Below are positions 1 to 10,100 of a stretch of 14,761 nt of DNA, in pieces. The notes beneath the pieces are model-generated. The model searched no databases. It had not been told where the DNA came from and saw only the letters and a program-made list of their open reading frames with translations. Source of the DNA: Ectocarpus siliculosus (Eukaryota > Sar > Phaeophyceae > Ectocarpales > Ectocarpaceae); assembly GCA_000310025.1 (NCBI GenBank), contig FN648617.1, forward strand, positions 102,217-116,977, given 5' to 3'. The position numbers and the translations under genes are program-made. The first letter of the stretch is position 1. Each line of letters opens with the position of its first letter.

Positions 1-135
1 AAAGGGTTTTCGCCCCCCTAGAAGGGGGGAGTGGTGGTGGGGTTTCCCAAGGCAAGTAAATTTAATTTTGGAAAAAGAAATAATTGAGGGGGGGGTGGTG
101 GGCCCGGGGGGGGGGTGGGGGGGGGGGGGTGGCGG
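1..135. repeat. G-rich homopolymer runs at left edge
   Basis: Long G tracts broken by single T or C bases occur at about 88-131. They could form G-quadruplexes, but at a window edge they may equally be poor sequence next to a gap. Confidence 0.6.
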
Positions 136-710
136 CAGACGCATCCGTGTACGAAGAGGATCAGAATGACTACAACGATAACCTTAACGGGCGTCGTTCT
201 TAATACGCGAAGATTGCATGCATGGTTCTTGTTCGGGGCTGTGTGTGGTCGTTGCCGCATTATATTGTTGGCATGTTTTCACACACAACATATGCACAAG
301 TGTCTCTTATGTATCTCCAAAAACCAACCTGCGCGTTCAAACTACGGTCTTATCTCGTTCGAAAGGCACGACACACGAGACGTCGGCGGGATGTCCCACG
401 CCACACACGGCACAGCAGATGGAGGCCGCGAGAGGAAACCCGAACAAAAAACACAACACACGGGACTCTCTCCTTATAATTGGGTCCCCCGAGCTCGACC
501 TTTAGTTGCCGCAGCTCTTTAGTATTCCTAGCTACTAGCGCACGACACAGGAGGAATTCTCCCCAACCTCTTGCGTAGGCGGCATGCCTACAACATGTAG
601 GTCGCACACACACAATGATAATTCATTCTTCAGGTTTGCATCGGAGGCAGGAGCGGGCAGTGCCCTGAAAAAAACTCCCCCAACCTACCATTCCTCCGGC
701 TCCCCCGCTT

Positions 711-746
711 GATGCATCACGACGCCCGGCTGGATGCATCATGACG
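711..746. repeat. Paired direct repeat with GATGCATC palindrome
   Basis: GATGCATCACGACG (711-724) recurs as GATGCATCATGACG (733-746), 22 bp apart, with one difference. Each copy holds the 8-bp palindrome GATGCATC. It could be a paired protein-binding site. No function is shown. Confidence 0.6.
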
Positions 747-2716
747 GCCCTTCTACGCCCAAGATCTCGCATCTCTAGAAGGTGAAGTCGTACTTAGTGA
801 ACCGGCCGGAATAACGGAGTCTTGCAAGAATTTGTACTAGAAAAAGAGGAGACTCAAAATAAATCCGGTTTTCCAATTTCGAAGATCTTTCGCTACTGCT
901 GTTGTCAACACATCCGTTGAACTGATGCTATGTGCAGCGTCTGTCTGGAAATGGCGAACCCGTATGTGTTTGTTGTGTGTGTTATAAAGTGTTTTCGTCA
1001 CATCTTGTCTGCTGTGGGCACCAGTCTAGACTACAGCACCTCTTGGGACACGATTTGCGTGTTGCTTGAAGCACCAACCGTTGAACAGAAAAACCAAACT
1101 GACGGAGGGAATGTCTGTCTGTTTGTTTCGATGTGCTGAATCTTCTGCTGTCCCAAACGCTCTCCGAGTTGAAACGAAAAAACTGACAGGGAAATGGGAT
1201 GGAGATTGCCGGAAAGATCCGCTGGTGGCACTTCGTACCAGGAGTAGCGCCTGCAGCTGGTGCACGATATATACCAGCCCCCGAATGAGGCAAACAACAC
1301 GAGTAACCCACATATTTCATCGAATTTAAAATCTGTGTTTGAAGTCACCAAACGGCCCGCGGCGAATTACGGAGTATGAAATACATCAACTACCGTCGTT
1401 GCCTCACACGCTACCGGTGCCGCAGGCCGCGTGCGAGCACGTACCGACCGCATGCATTCCGCCTGGCTTTAGAGCCCTGCGGGGAGCTACGCACGGCAGC
1501 AGGTATACACAGCCGCTGTGATGCAAAGAGAACTCAAAGCGAAACATTGGGTACATGCACTTCACTTCACCACCATCTACTACAAACAACATGCCGCTGC
1601 CACCTGGTTCGTTTGTTTCCTTCCTTCGATACCCTGAGGGCTGATGAGACAAAGATGTTTTCTAGCCAACAAACGCCCTGTGCGATACGCTCAACCAAGG
1701 TGCAGAGGCTTCTTCCGCCCATTTCGTACGCCGCTAATTCCCACCTATCTTGGCAGCAGAAGAGGTAGGACCACCGGCGGCACCATGCGTCGTGGAGGCG
1801 GCAGCCCTGCATACCCCAACGCCTCCTACCACGAGGGCCAAAGCTGCTGCCAGCTCCCCTCCTCTTCGGCCCCTCCTTCTCCTCCTCTCCTTGATGTCCC
1901 GGGAGGTAGCCATGGCCGGCAGACAGATGCTGCAAGATCTACCCCCTTTAGGCTTTGACCAACCCCTTTGCTTTCCTCTTTGTCTTGGTCTCTACGCCAC
2001 GCTCTGTGTTGACGTGGTGACATCAAGGCATCACACACCCAGCAGCGGGCTTGCCCCGGCAACAAGGGGTACCCAAGGTTTTCTTCCTTCATTTCACGGG
2101 GCCACGGCTGCGCAGCTGCCAAGGAGTCCTGCTGTGTACATGACATTGATTGTTGTGCACCACAGCAACAGGGAGCTGGTGCATCAGGTAAGAAGAGGGA
2201 GAGCCAGTCATTTCCTATACGTCTTGTTGCTTGGCCATCAGGTGTCGCGGTGCTTGATTGCCCTCTCCTTTTCGACGCACTGAGAAACATGGACTCCATT
2301 TTCAAAATTTTGCTCACAGAGAGTGAGTTGTAGCAACGCCACACGGCGGTTGCATTGATTGGGGTTGGAGTATGGCGTCCAACCGCCCAACCTGTTCTTT
2401 TCTCGATCGGTGTCTTCCCTTGTTCTGAACGTTGTTACCCTCGTCTCTTTGTAAAGCGAAAGGAAATGTGAAATTCATACATTACCTGTTGGAGTTCAGC
2501 AGGTAGATACATCTAAATGGTTCAGATTTCAAATTTCAGGCGCGGATTCAAATCTCGGTACAGGTGTTGTAAGGCATCTGAACGAATTCGTTGCTCGTGC
2601 ACCCACCGCCCGCAGCAGTCTCAAAGTTGTTGTCCATCTTACGTATCGACACACCTGTTATAGCCTCGAAGCACCGACAATTCTGGTCGAAGCTTCCGGG
2701 CGTGTCGTTGTTTGCA

Positions 2717-2829
2717 ACACAATCTCACAGCTCTGTTGTGGTGGCCCATTATTCATCGATCGATCCCCCCGCCCGCTGTTGACTGCTGCTGTGGGTCTTT
2801 TTTAGAAGGAAGGAGACACAATCTCACAG
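2717..2829. repeat. 14-bp direct repeat, 99 bp apart
   Basis: ACACAATCTCACAG occurs at 2717-2730 and again at 2816-2829. The sequence between the two copies is not otherwise repeated. Confidence 0.6.
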
Positions 2830-3089
2830 AAAGACTATGCTGCCCGTTTGAGACAAGAATAATACCACAGGCAGTCGAAAGGGATGTGTTGACTACAGCA
2901 GTACTGCTTAGTATGCTGTCGACTGGTGCTGACGCAGTGTTGCACTCGCACACACCCCTTTGACTCTGCTGTAATAACGAAAGCGCGCGCCACCGAAACA
3001 CGCATGAAGAGAGGGAGGTACAGAGAGGAATGACGTCCCTTGCGCTCCAAGAGGCACAGGCTCTACACGGCGGCTCGTATTTGAACGAC

Positions 3090-3152
3090 ACAGCAGTACA
3101 TGCAACCCGTGCCGATCAAGATGTGCTGAATAACCTTAAACAGCAGTACATG
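3090..3152. repeat. 13-bp direct repeat, 50 bp apart
   Basis: ACAGCAGTACATG occurs at 3090-3102 and 3140-3152. The related GCAGTACTGC palindrome lies upstream at about 2900-2909. Confidence 0.5.
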
Positions 3153-3396
3153 GTGCATGGTAGACTTGGAGTACAAAATCACGTCTGCCGTGAATTTCGA
3201 TACCATGATGGTGTCTCCCAGACGCACAGCATTTGCTTGCTCGATAATGTGCCCCCAGGCTCACCTCCAAGTCAAGTGGCCCCGACTGGCCACAGGGGTG
3301 TTACAGCCAAGTGCACAAGAGGAGGGGTAACAAGGGCGGAGATGTTGTAGAGCGACGCGCACTCGACAACAAACAGACCCCCCATGCACCAGGCTA

Positions 3397-3397
<1 letters not shown>

Positions 3398-3432
<35 letters not shown>
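3398..3432. repeat. CCG trinucleotide microsatellite
   Basis: About eleven CCG units lie about 160 bp upstream of the proposed SCC3 start codon. In one minus-strand frame they read as poly-Arg, which I do not believe is coding. The position suggests the GC-rich promoter or 5' UTR. Confidence 0.9.
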
Positions 3433-3480
3433 CCTTTAAATCTTGTAACGGCCCGTTCATAGGCCCGTTACAAGGCGGCA
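3433..3480 (+). promoter_or_regulatory. Candidate SCC3 core promoter: TTTAAA box and palindrome
   Basis: A TTTAAA element (3436-3441) is followed by a perfect 10-bp inverted repeat, CTTGTAACGG (3442-3451) and CCGTTACAAG (3465-3474). The repeat also contains two direct copies of GGCCCGTT (3450-3457 and 3462-3469). Its place about 120-150 bp before the ATG suits a promoter or a 5' UTR hairpin. This is inferred from position only. Confidence 0.3.
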
Positions 3481-3593
3481 GCACCTGAGAGGGAACGATC
3501 GCAGTCGGCACAACAAGGAAGGAAGAGCAGAGGGACGAGTGAAGCGCACGAGATACAGAAAGAAGCGGGCTTGTATCTACCGTCCGAGAGAGG

Positions 3594-3721
3594 ATGACCG
3601 GGAGGGGTAGCAGCAGTCGGGTGCGGAGGAAGCCCCAGACGGTTTACGACACCGCCCCCCTAGCGTCCGAGGAGCAGCTGTCTCAGCAGGTGAACTCTCA
3701 GTCGGCAGACAGCACGCAGAG
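3594..3721 (+). CDS. SCC3: SCC3 exon 1 (putative start exon)
   Basis: The ATG at 3594 opens a 44-codon frame ending in TGA at 3726-3728. It begins MTGRGSSSRVRRKPQ and is basic and serine-rich, as expected of a cohesin SA N-terminus. The donor is uncertain. AG|GTCTTG after 3721 gives phase 2 and matches the well-formed acceptor before 4268. CAG|GTGAAC after 3689 is a better donor motif but gives phase 0, which would need a weaker acceptor such as the AG ending at 4274 or at 4328. An alternative start is the ATG at 4164, whose frame runs uninterrupted into exon 2 but begins with a sequence unlike the family. Transcript evidence would settle this. Confidence 0.5.
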
Positions 3722-4125
3722 GTCTTGATAACGTTGTTGTTGATCGGCTTGTCGTGTTTTGTTGATACCAGTGCACCAGCACAAGAGAAATAACCCAAAC
3801 CACCCCCCGCACCATGGTTACATGACCAGTTTGCGGGCGTATCGGGAAAAGTGGTGGCGTGTTAGTGAAAGAAAACCAGGAGGTCTCATGGGCTACGTGA
3901 TGTCTCCACCTGCCGTTTGTGCGCACGTGTGGGTACGTGATCTCCTTCGCCGGGCCCCCCCGTCGCCTTGGAGGCATCAGATCAGGGCACGCCGAACAAA
4001 AATATCACCGTCCGCCTTTTCTCTGCGTTTTTTCTTAGCGTTAGGGTTAGGTGGAAGATCAGAAAAGACGTGATGATGCCTAGCAAAATGTAGCGGACGA
4101 CAGAAATAGACAGGCAGACTTAAGA

Positions 4126-4166
<41 letters not shown>

Positions 4167-7100
4167 ATGTGGCGGCAGGCAGATGATACGCCTGCCCGCT
4201 GCTGTTGGCGCCAACATATTGTCGTTGTTCCTTATCTCGTATTTAATTTCTCCCCGTTCCTACATAGAGCGAAGACGAAGGAAGGAACAGGACTGCTGGC
4301 GGCGGCCGGCGGCCCAGCAAGAGAGCAGAAGACGGCCGCTGGCACGCGCGGGGCAAAGACGACGGCGGCGGCAAAGGGGAGGGGGCGGGGCGGAGCGAGA
4401 AAATCGCGTAGCGGCGGCGGCGGCGACGGCGGCGTCAGCAGTGACGACGGCCGGGTTTCAGAGGAAGAGCAGGAAGAGGGGGCAGAGAAAAACGAGGGGG
4501 AGGAAGAAGAGGAGGAAGAGGAAGACCCGCAAGAGAAGTCGGCGTTGGGAAAGAGGTACGCTGCCTGTTTTTGTTGCACGTGTTTGTGCCTTCGGGCGGA
4601 GAGGGGCCAGTGAGACGGCGTCCCCCCCCCCCCCCCCCCCTCCACGGGGGTCCTCCGCTCCACGCGTTGTGATTCCGCTGCTGCTGTGAAAGGAGCGGAG
4701 GAAATGAAGAAGGAGGAGGAGGGATGGAGCAGGGTTTCCTACAGATTGCAGTCCTGATCTTGGAACATTGGTCTGTGCGTGACGCTTGACCACCAATCCT
4801 TGTCCTGGCCGTCTTGAGCAAGAAAAGAGGCGTTTTCGTGTTCGCTTGCGGGGGGCGCCGCGGTTATTGTTGTCGAGCGGACAAGGGGGTGGTGCTCCGC
4901 GAAGACATGTGAAGCACGTACGCTGCTGTGCGGGCGGGCTCCGTGTTGTCTGTGTTGCTGTTGTTGGGCTTAGGGGGGCGTTCCGTGCGGCACCCGGGAG
5001 GCATGTGAACGCCTGCTTGCGAAAGAAGACGGTTTGGTGTGTCGGAGAGGTGTGTCTTGAAGACGCACGGCGTGTGCGCTCTTGCGACGGATTGTTGGTT
5101 TTCTCCTTTCGTTTGTTGTCGTCCAGACATGGGGCCCCCGACCCAAGACTGGTACTAAACCAAGTACAATGGGCGCCCCCATACTAACAACAGACATGAG
5201 GCCCCCGTAGATTGTGACATCACCCCCCCCAGGAATCTCGACGTCCAGACACGAGGTCCCCAGCCCCTCTGTGTGGTTGTTGTATGTACTGTGATTGTGT
5301 CTTCGTTCGCTGGCTGTCTGGTTGCCTTATCTCTCTCTCGCCCCCCAAATCTCTCCCCCCCTCTCTCCTTCACGAGCTAAGTTGTTCCATCGCCGAATAT
5401 ATCTTCCTCCGTTTTCGCGTGTTCGCACAACAAGAGAAAAAGATCACGTGTTCGCACGAACCATTTATTACCGACCACGCACCCTCTCTCTCTTTCTATC
5501 ATACATGTACGGACACATCTCTTCAAGCCCTATCATATCTTCCGCCGCTCAAGAACCTCGAGGTGACCGCGCTCCTTGCCCGTGCTTCCCTCTTGCGTGC
5601 AGAAAGAAGCGCGCCCGCCGCGCCTCCGCGCCCCCGGCCCCCTCCGGGAAAAGCGCCTCCCGGGGCGCGAAGAACACCGGGGGCAAGGTGTGCGACTGCT
5701 GTTCCGATGCCCTTCATTTCGTGTGCTTGTTATGTGTTCATGGGTGTGAGTTTTCTCAAGTCCAGGTTCCACGCCTTTTTGTTTTGTGGTGAGTACCGAC
5801 CGGGTCCGATGTTCGAGTGGCTTTCGTGGTCTTGTAAAAAAAAAAAAAAAAAAAAAAAAAGCTTGAGGGACTGACCTGCTGTTGTTGGGAGCATCATTTT
5901 CGTCTGCTGCCCTCCAAGAAAGGGAATTGTGCAGTATTTTCAGGTGTTCTAGGCTGCTGTTCCAGGATGGTGTACAAAGCCTTTTTTTGGTGCTGGGGTA
6001 TTTCAAGATGTAGATAGGGGTTCTCGATCAATCCTCTTGACAGCCGTCGCGGCTCAAACTCGTCCGTGTAGTGCGCCGGTCCCAATGGTGTGCCCCCCCC
6101 CCCAAACGGCGCCATTCAGTTCGAAACTTGTTTCTTGTTGGAGGAGCGCCTACCGGGGGACAGAAAGCAGCAGGAAGCAGGAGCTCCTGTCCCAAAATTT
6201 TTGTTTCTTGATGAGTGCATCCATTTTTTAGTCCGCGTGTGAGGAAGCCGTGGCCCTTGTCTCGTCTCCCGCGTTCTCGGAAAGAGTGTCCGGCCCCGTG
6301 TTTGCTTTGAGTTGGTGTTGACGGTAAAAAAATACCGTCACTGAACGGTTGTTTTCGGCACGGGGTGGTCGGGACACCATGGTCCCACTCCTTCCTTCAT
6401 TCCACCATCAGTTACATCTTCCGTCCATCTGACGTTGATTTCCCTGCTGCAACGTCGTTTTGCACTACCACCTTGTTTCGTTGCTGTTGGTGGGTGATTT
6501 GGTTGCCTGTGTGCCTCAGAAGAAGGCGAGAGGACGCAAGTCCACGGGCGGCATCCCCACCTCCCGAAAGGCTGCGACGACATCAGCAGCAGAAGCAGAC
6601 GGCGAAGAGAGCGAGGGAGAAGATGGAAACGCCTTGGGAGGAGCAGTCGGCGGCGGGATGGGGGGGAGAGGGGCGGAGAACGGCCTCATGGAGGCGGTGC
6701 TCCGCAACGACACCGCCCTCTCATCAGTGGTGTCTGACTGGGTAAGGGTAAGGGTAAGGGTAAGGGTATTGTACGACAGAGAGTTTTTCTTTTGGCCGTC
6801 CCCAATGATCCTCCCCATGCTGTAGAGCGAGCGGGGCCAGAGCCCTGCACCGCTATTTATAGCTCAAGAACCAGACTCGGGTGGTCCTATTGCTGTAGCG
6901 TGAGCCAGCCCTCCGTCGCTACGCTCTGGCGCGAGAAAAACTAAATAGCGGGATTTTCCGTCCCCAACAATGGTCCTCCTCCTGTGGTTGATGTAAAGTT
7001 AGCCAGCCTTGCATCGCTACCACAGAAGCCAGATGCAGAAGCACCACACCGCTCTCTCTCTCTCTGGTTGTCCGGCTGGCCCGGCAGCCGCTGCTGAGGG

Positions 7101-10100
7101 GGTCAGTCAGCCCTCTTGGTAGGTCAAGCCCCCCCCCTGTTGTCTGGTGCCAGAACCGGTTCTTAGATGTGCTTTCGCTCTCTTCGTTACTTTGAAACGC
7201 TTTTGTGGTGTTGATCTTAGGGGTGGTCACACAGGCTGTATACAGCCGCCCGTGGCACTGGTTGGCATGTGATTTTTTGTGCCCGTTTTCTCCCTGTCCC
7301 GGGTTGCTCCGCCAATTCGTTTTCGGTTGCGTCCGACGGTGACCCGCTAGCTTGTGCCAATGAAGAATTGCCCCAATACAACGAGACGACGATCATTGAA
7401 GGTGGTACGTAGAGACTGGAGGTCCATCGCGATGCATTCGGGTGACGTGTTTTCTGGAGAGCCCCTACAATACCTCCTGGGTTTTTTTAGCAGCAACTTT
7501 TTTCTGCACACCCCGAACCAACGGGCGACTATGCCTTTCCTTTTTTTGCTCGTGTCGTTCCTGCTTTTGTGAGACCGAGTCTGTTCTTGTTTGTTGCTCC
7601 GCACGCCTGTTTCGACATCCTGGAACGCCGGTGCACGGTATGGATATACTGACCCGCAATGTCGGTATCCATCCCCGCAGAGCAATCGGTGTGGCGGTTT
7701 TCGCTGCAAATCTATCATAGTTTTATCCCTTCCGTCCAGCCATAGCCTTGCGTTTGTTTGCACGCTACACTGCGGACTGCGGGTGCCCCAACCAAACGGA
7801 AGAGGTGGAGCCCACGGCACCCGCCCAAGGGACGCGTATCCCTCCGCCGTGCTGCCGCATGCCATTCCCTGGCACCACTCTGTTTTTTTGGTTTGTTGGC
7901 GGCTCCTATCTCGGCGCGTCCCGTCCGTTGTTCAGTGTCCGTCCATGTATATATACTCGGATATAGGCAGCATACGTGTAGTTTAATTGCGTAAGACTTG
8001 AGAGCATGCCCGATTTCGTATACCTTCTTTTCCATGGGCACGCGCGCTTTGTGCAAGTGTCGATCTACAGGAGGACACTGCATACTTGTATGTTGTAACT
8101 GCTGAAGAGCATGCCCGATTTCGTGTGTCTTGTTTGTGCTGCTTTGTGCAGGTCTCTAGCTACAAGGAGGACAGCGACAAGGCCATGAAAGAGCTCCTCA
8201 ACTTCGTCTTTCTCGCCTGCGGAGCCCCCTCGACGGAGGGTCCCTACGGGCCGCCCTCGGTAATTGACTTGTTTCTTTGTGGTGTGTCTTTTTGGGATTT
8301 TCGGTGCTGTTGGTAGCACGCGAAGCCGCACCAAAGCCCGTTTTTTTTTGGTTTAAGTATCCCCCCATCTGTTCATTGCTGTATGTAGGGGTTATTGCTG
8401 CAGTTGGTAGCACGCGAAACCGTATATAGCTCAGTTTTTTTCGTCCAAAACAACCCTCCTTCTTTGTTTCCTTCTTCTCTGGGTGTCCTTGTTGCTGGGG
8501 CCATTCCCATGGCAGGACGTGTCCGTGATAGAGATGGACGGAGAGCAGTGGGTGGAGCTGCTGAAGGTGGTGATAGAGGACATGCAGGGGCAGCCCGGAA
8601 CGAAAGGGGCGCCCTCCTTCCCCCTGGCTCCCGCCGCAAAGGGGAAGTCCGGAAAGGTTTGTTTGTTACTACCGTGTGTGGGGTTTGCAATTTTAGTTTT
8701 TTGGTAGTGACGGGGGGGGGTATTTGTCGCCCGAGCCACCACCGGTGCTGCAGGCTGCTCAACTTGACGAAAACCATACCATCTACAATACTGTAGCCGG
8801 AAAAATCTCGCTTCCACCCAGCCTCCACCTGTGTTTTGCCGCTGAGACCACGTCGCCATGCCCTTCGTCGCCGCTGGTACTCCTTCAAAAGACCGCGGGT
8901 TGCTATTTTACGTATGAAACCAGTAGAGAGACCTCAAGCACGTCACTTTCCATTCTTCGCGCGCAGACAAAAGTGATTTGGTATTTGGCACGGTTTTTGC
9001 TCTTAACCGGGCAGATGACGTGTCCTTACAAGTACTGCTGTAGATACAGTTATTGGTGGTGCAAGTCTCGTGTCACAGCTCACGACACCAATCCACGCGT
9101 CCCATGAGGATCGAAAGAGTTGACAACATCGCTCGATAACTTGCCAAACAATGCTCCGTACCATTACGACTTTCGTATACAATTAATTAACAATAAATAT
9201 AGAGAGTGAGGTTTCACTCGCCTGCAGCGCGGGGTGAGCGCGTGTGGGGTTGCTCGCCATGTCCTCGGTTAAACCGGAGCGAACGTCAACCTCGGTGGTG
9301 TTTGTGTCCAACCGTGTCCCCCCCCCCCGCAAAAAAATATATATACAGCCGGCGAGGATCTTCCGTTCAAACTACTGCGAGGTTTTCAACAGGCTGGCGG
9401 AGGCGTGCCGGCGCGGGGACGACCACGACGCCAGCACCCTCGAGGCCGTGGTGGGGATGCTGGTGGCCCTCTCGAGCCACTCGGCTTCGCAGGACATTCG
9501 TCTCGCCGCCACTCTGGCCGGCATGGAGGTGGGTGATTGTTGTTTTTGATCAAGTGCTGCTGTCGTTGTTTTTTTTTTTTTTGTACAAAAACACAACGAA
9601 TCGATCTCTATGCCGGCATGGAGGTACATGTAGGTGATTGTGATTTTTGTCGTGTGTTTTTGTGTTTTTGTTCTTCTTACAAAAACGCAACGAATTCGTT
9701 CATCATCTCTATGCACACACAACTGGTTGGGTGCTTGTGTTGGTCATGGTTTGTGTGTTCCGGTGGAGTCGAAAAGTGTGTTGCTGTTAACGCGTCCCCT
9801 TTGTACTTGTATTTTTTGTGGTACTACTGTATCGTACTTGTATTTTCAACCCCGTCCCTAGCCTGCACTAGGCCGGCGAAAACCCGGCATATCGCTCCGT
9901 CTCGGCGTTGCAAGGATGCGAGACCAATGGTCTAACTACTACGCCATGCGCTTACATAAGTACAACCCCCCGTCCCGCCCCGTCTCATCCCGTCCCGTCC
10001 CGTCAGATGGGCCTCGGCGTCGCGGAAGAACTCGCGGGTCTTCGCGAGAAGCTTGGACTCTCCGAGAGACAGCTGGAGGCGGCCAAGTCGTCCGCCGGCA

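Larger units (their letters stand above)
1..3380. other. Upstream region without a supportable gene
   Basis: I see no exon chain with homology on either strand here. Open frames of 60-177 codons overlap each other on both strands, have no recognisable motifs, and have no linked splice pattern. What can be seen: a G-rich left edge (1-135), paired GATGCATC sites (711-746), a stop-poor patch at about 1567-2344, and two direct repeats (2717-2829 and 3090-3152). The region may hold intergenic sequence and decayed mobile elements. Confidence 0.5.
4556..5602 (+). other. SCC3 intron 2
   Basis: A 1,047-bp intron with donor GTACGC and acceptor GCGTGCAG. It holds a run of 19 C (4622-4640), a degenerate repeat family (5120-5262) and CT-rich stretches (about 5325-5370). 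No gene is seen inside. Confidence 0.6.
5688..6519 (+). other. SCC3 intron 3
   Basis: An 832-bp phase 0 intron with donor GTGTGC and acceptor GTGCCTCAG. It contains a run of 25 A and a short perfect hairpin. No gene is seen. Confidence 0.65.
6742..8151 (+). other. SCC3 intron 4
   Basis: A 1,410-bp phase 0 intron. It holds the tandem donors, a diverged repeat family at 6796-7018, a CT microsatellite (about 7051-7065), a 14-bp palindrome (7234-7247), and a decayed copy of the exon 5 acceptor near its 3' end. Several open frames occur on both strands, none recognisable. Confidence 0.75.
9529..10006 (+). other. SCC3 intron 7
   Basis: A 478-bp phase 0 intron with donor GTGGGT. It holds the duplicated exon 7 donor, a 13-bp direct repeat GTACTTGTATTTT (9803-9815 and 9834-9846), an antisense tRNA-like element, and a CGTCC repeat serving as the pyrimidine tract. 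Confidence 0.75.

Noticed and set aside
3030-3350. 106-codon plus-strand frame as an upstream gene or first exon
   Set aside because: It has no family resemblance and no donor in a matching phase that improves the SCC3 model. I left it unannotated.
3272-3511. Minus-strand frame with a poly-Arg run
   Set aside because: The Arg run is the CCG microsatellite read backwards, and nothing else in the frame resembles a protein.
4435-4821. Minus-strand frames opposite exon 2
   Set aside because: They are Pro/Ser/Leu-rich shadows of the Glu/Lys/Gly exon and the C run. They have no splice logic or motif.
6742-6765. Interstitial telomere repeat
   Set aside because: The unit is GGGTAA, not TTAGGG/CCCTAA or TTTAGGG, and it coincides exactly with a splice donor. 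The two TTAGGG-like units near 4040 are too few to call.
9865-9951. Functional tRNA gene
   Set aside because: No 5-7-5 anticodon arm can be drawn and the B box is degenerate. I kept it as a tRNA-like relic.
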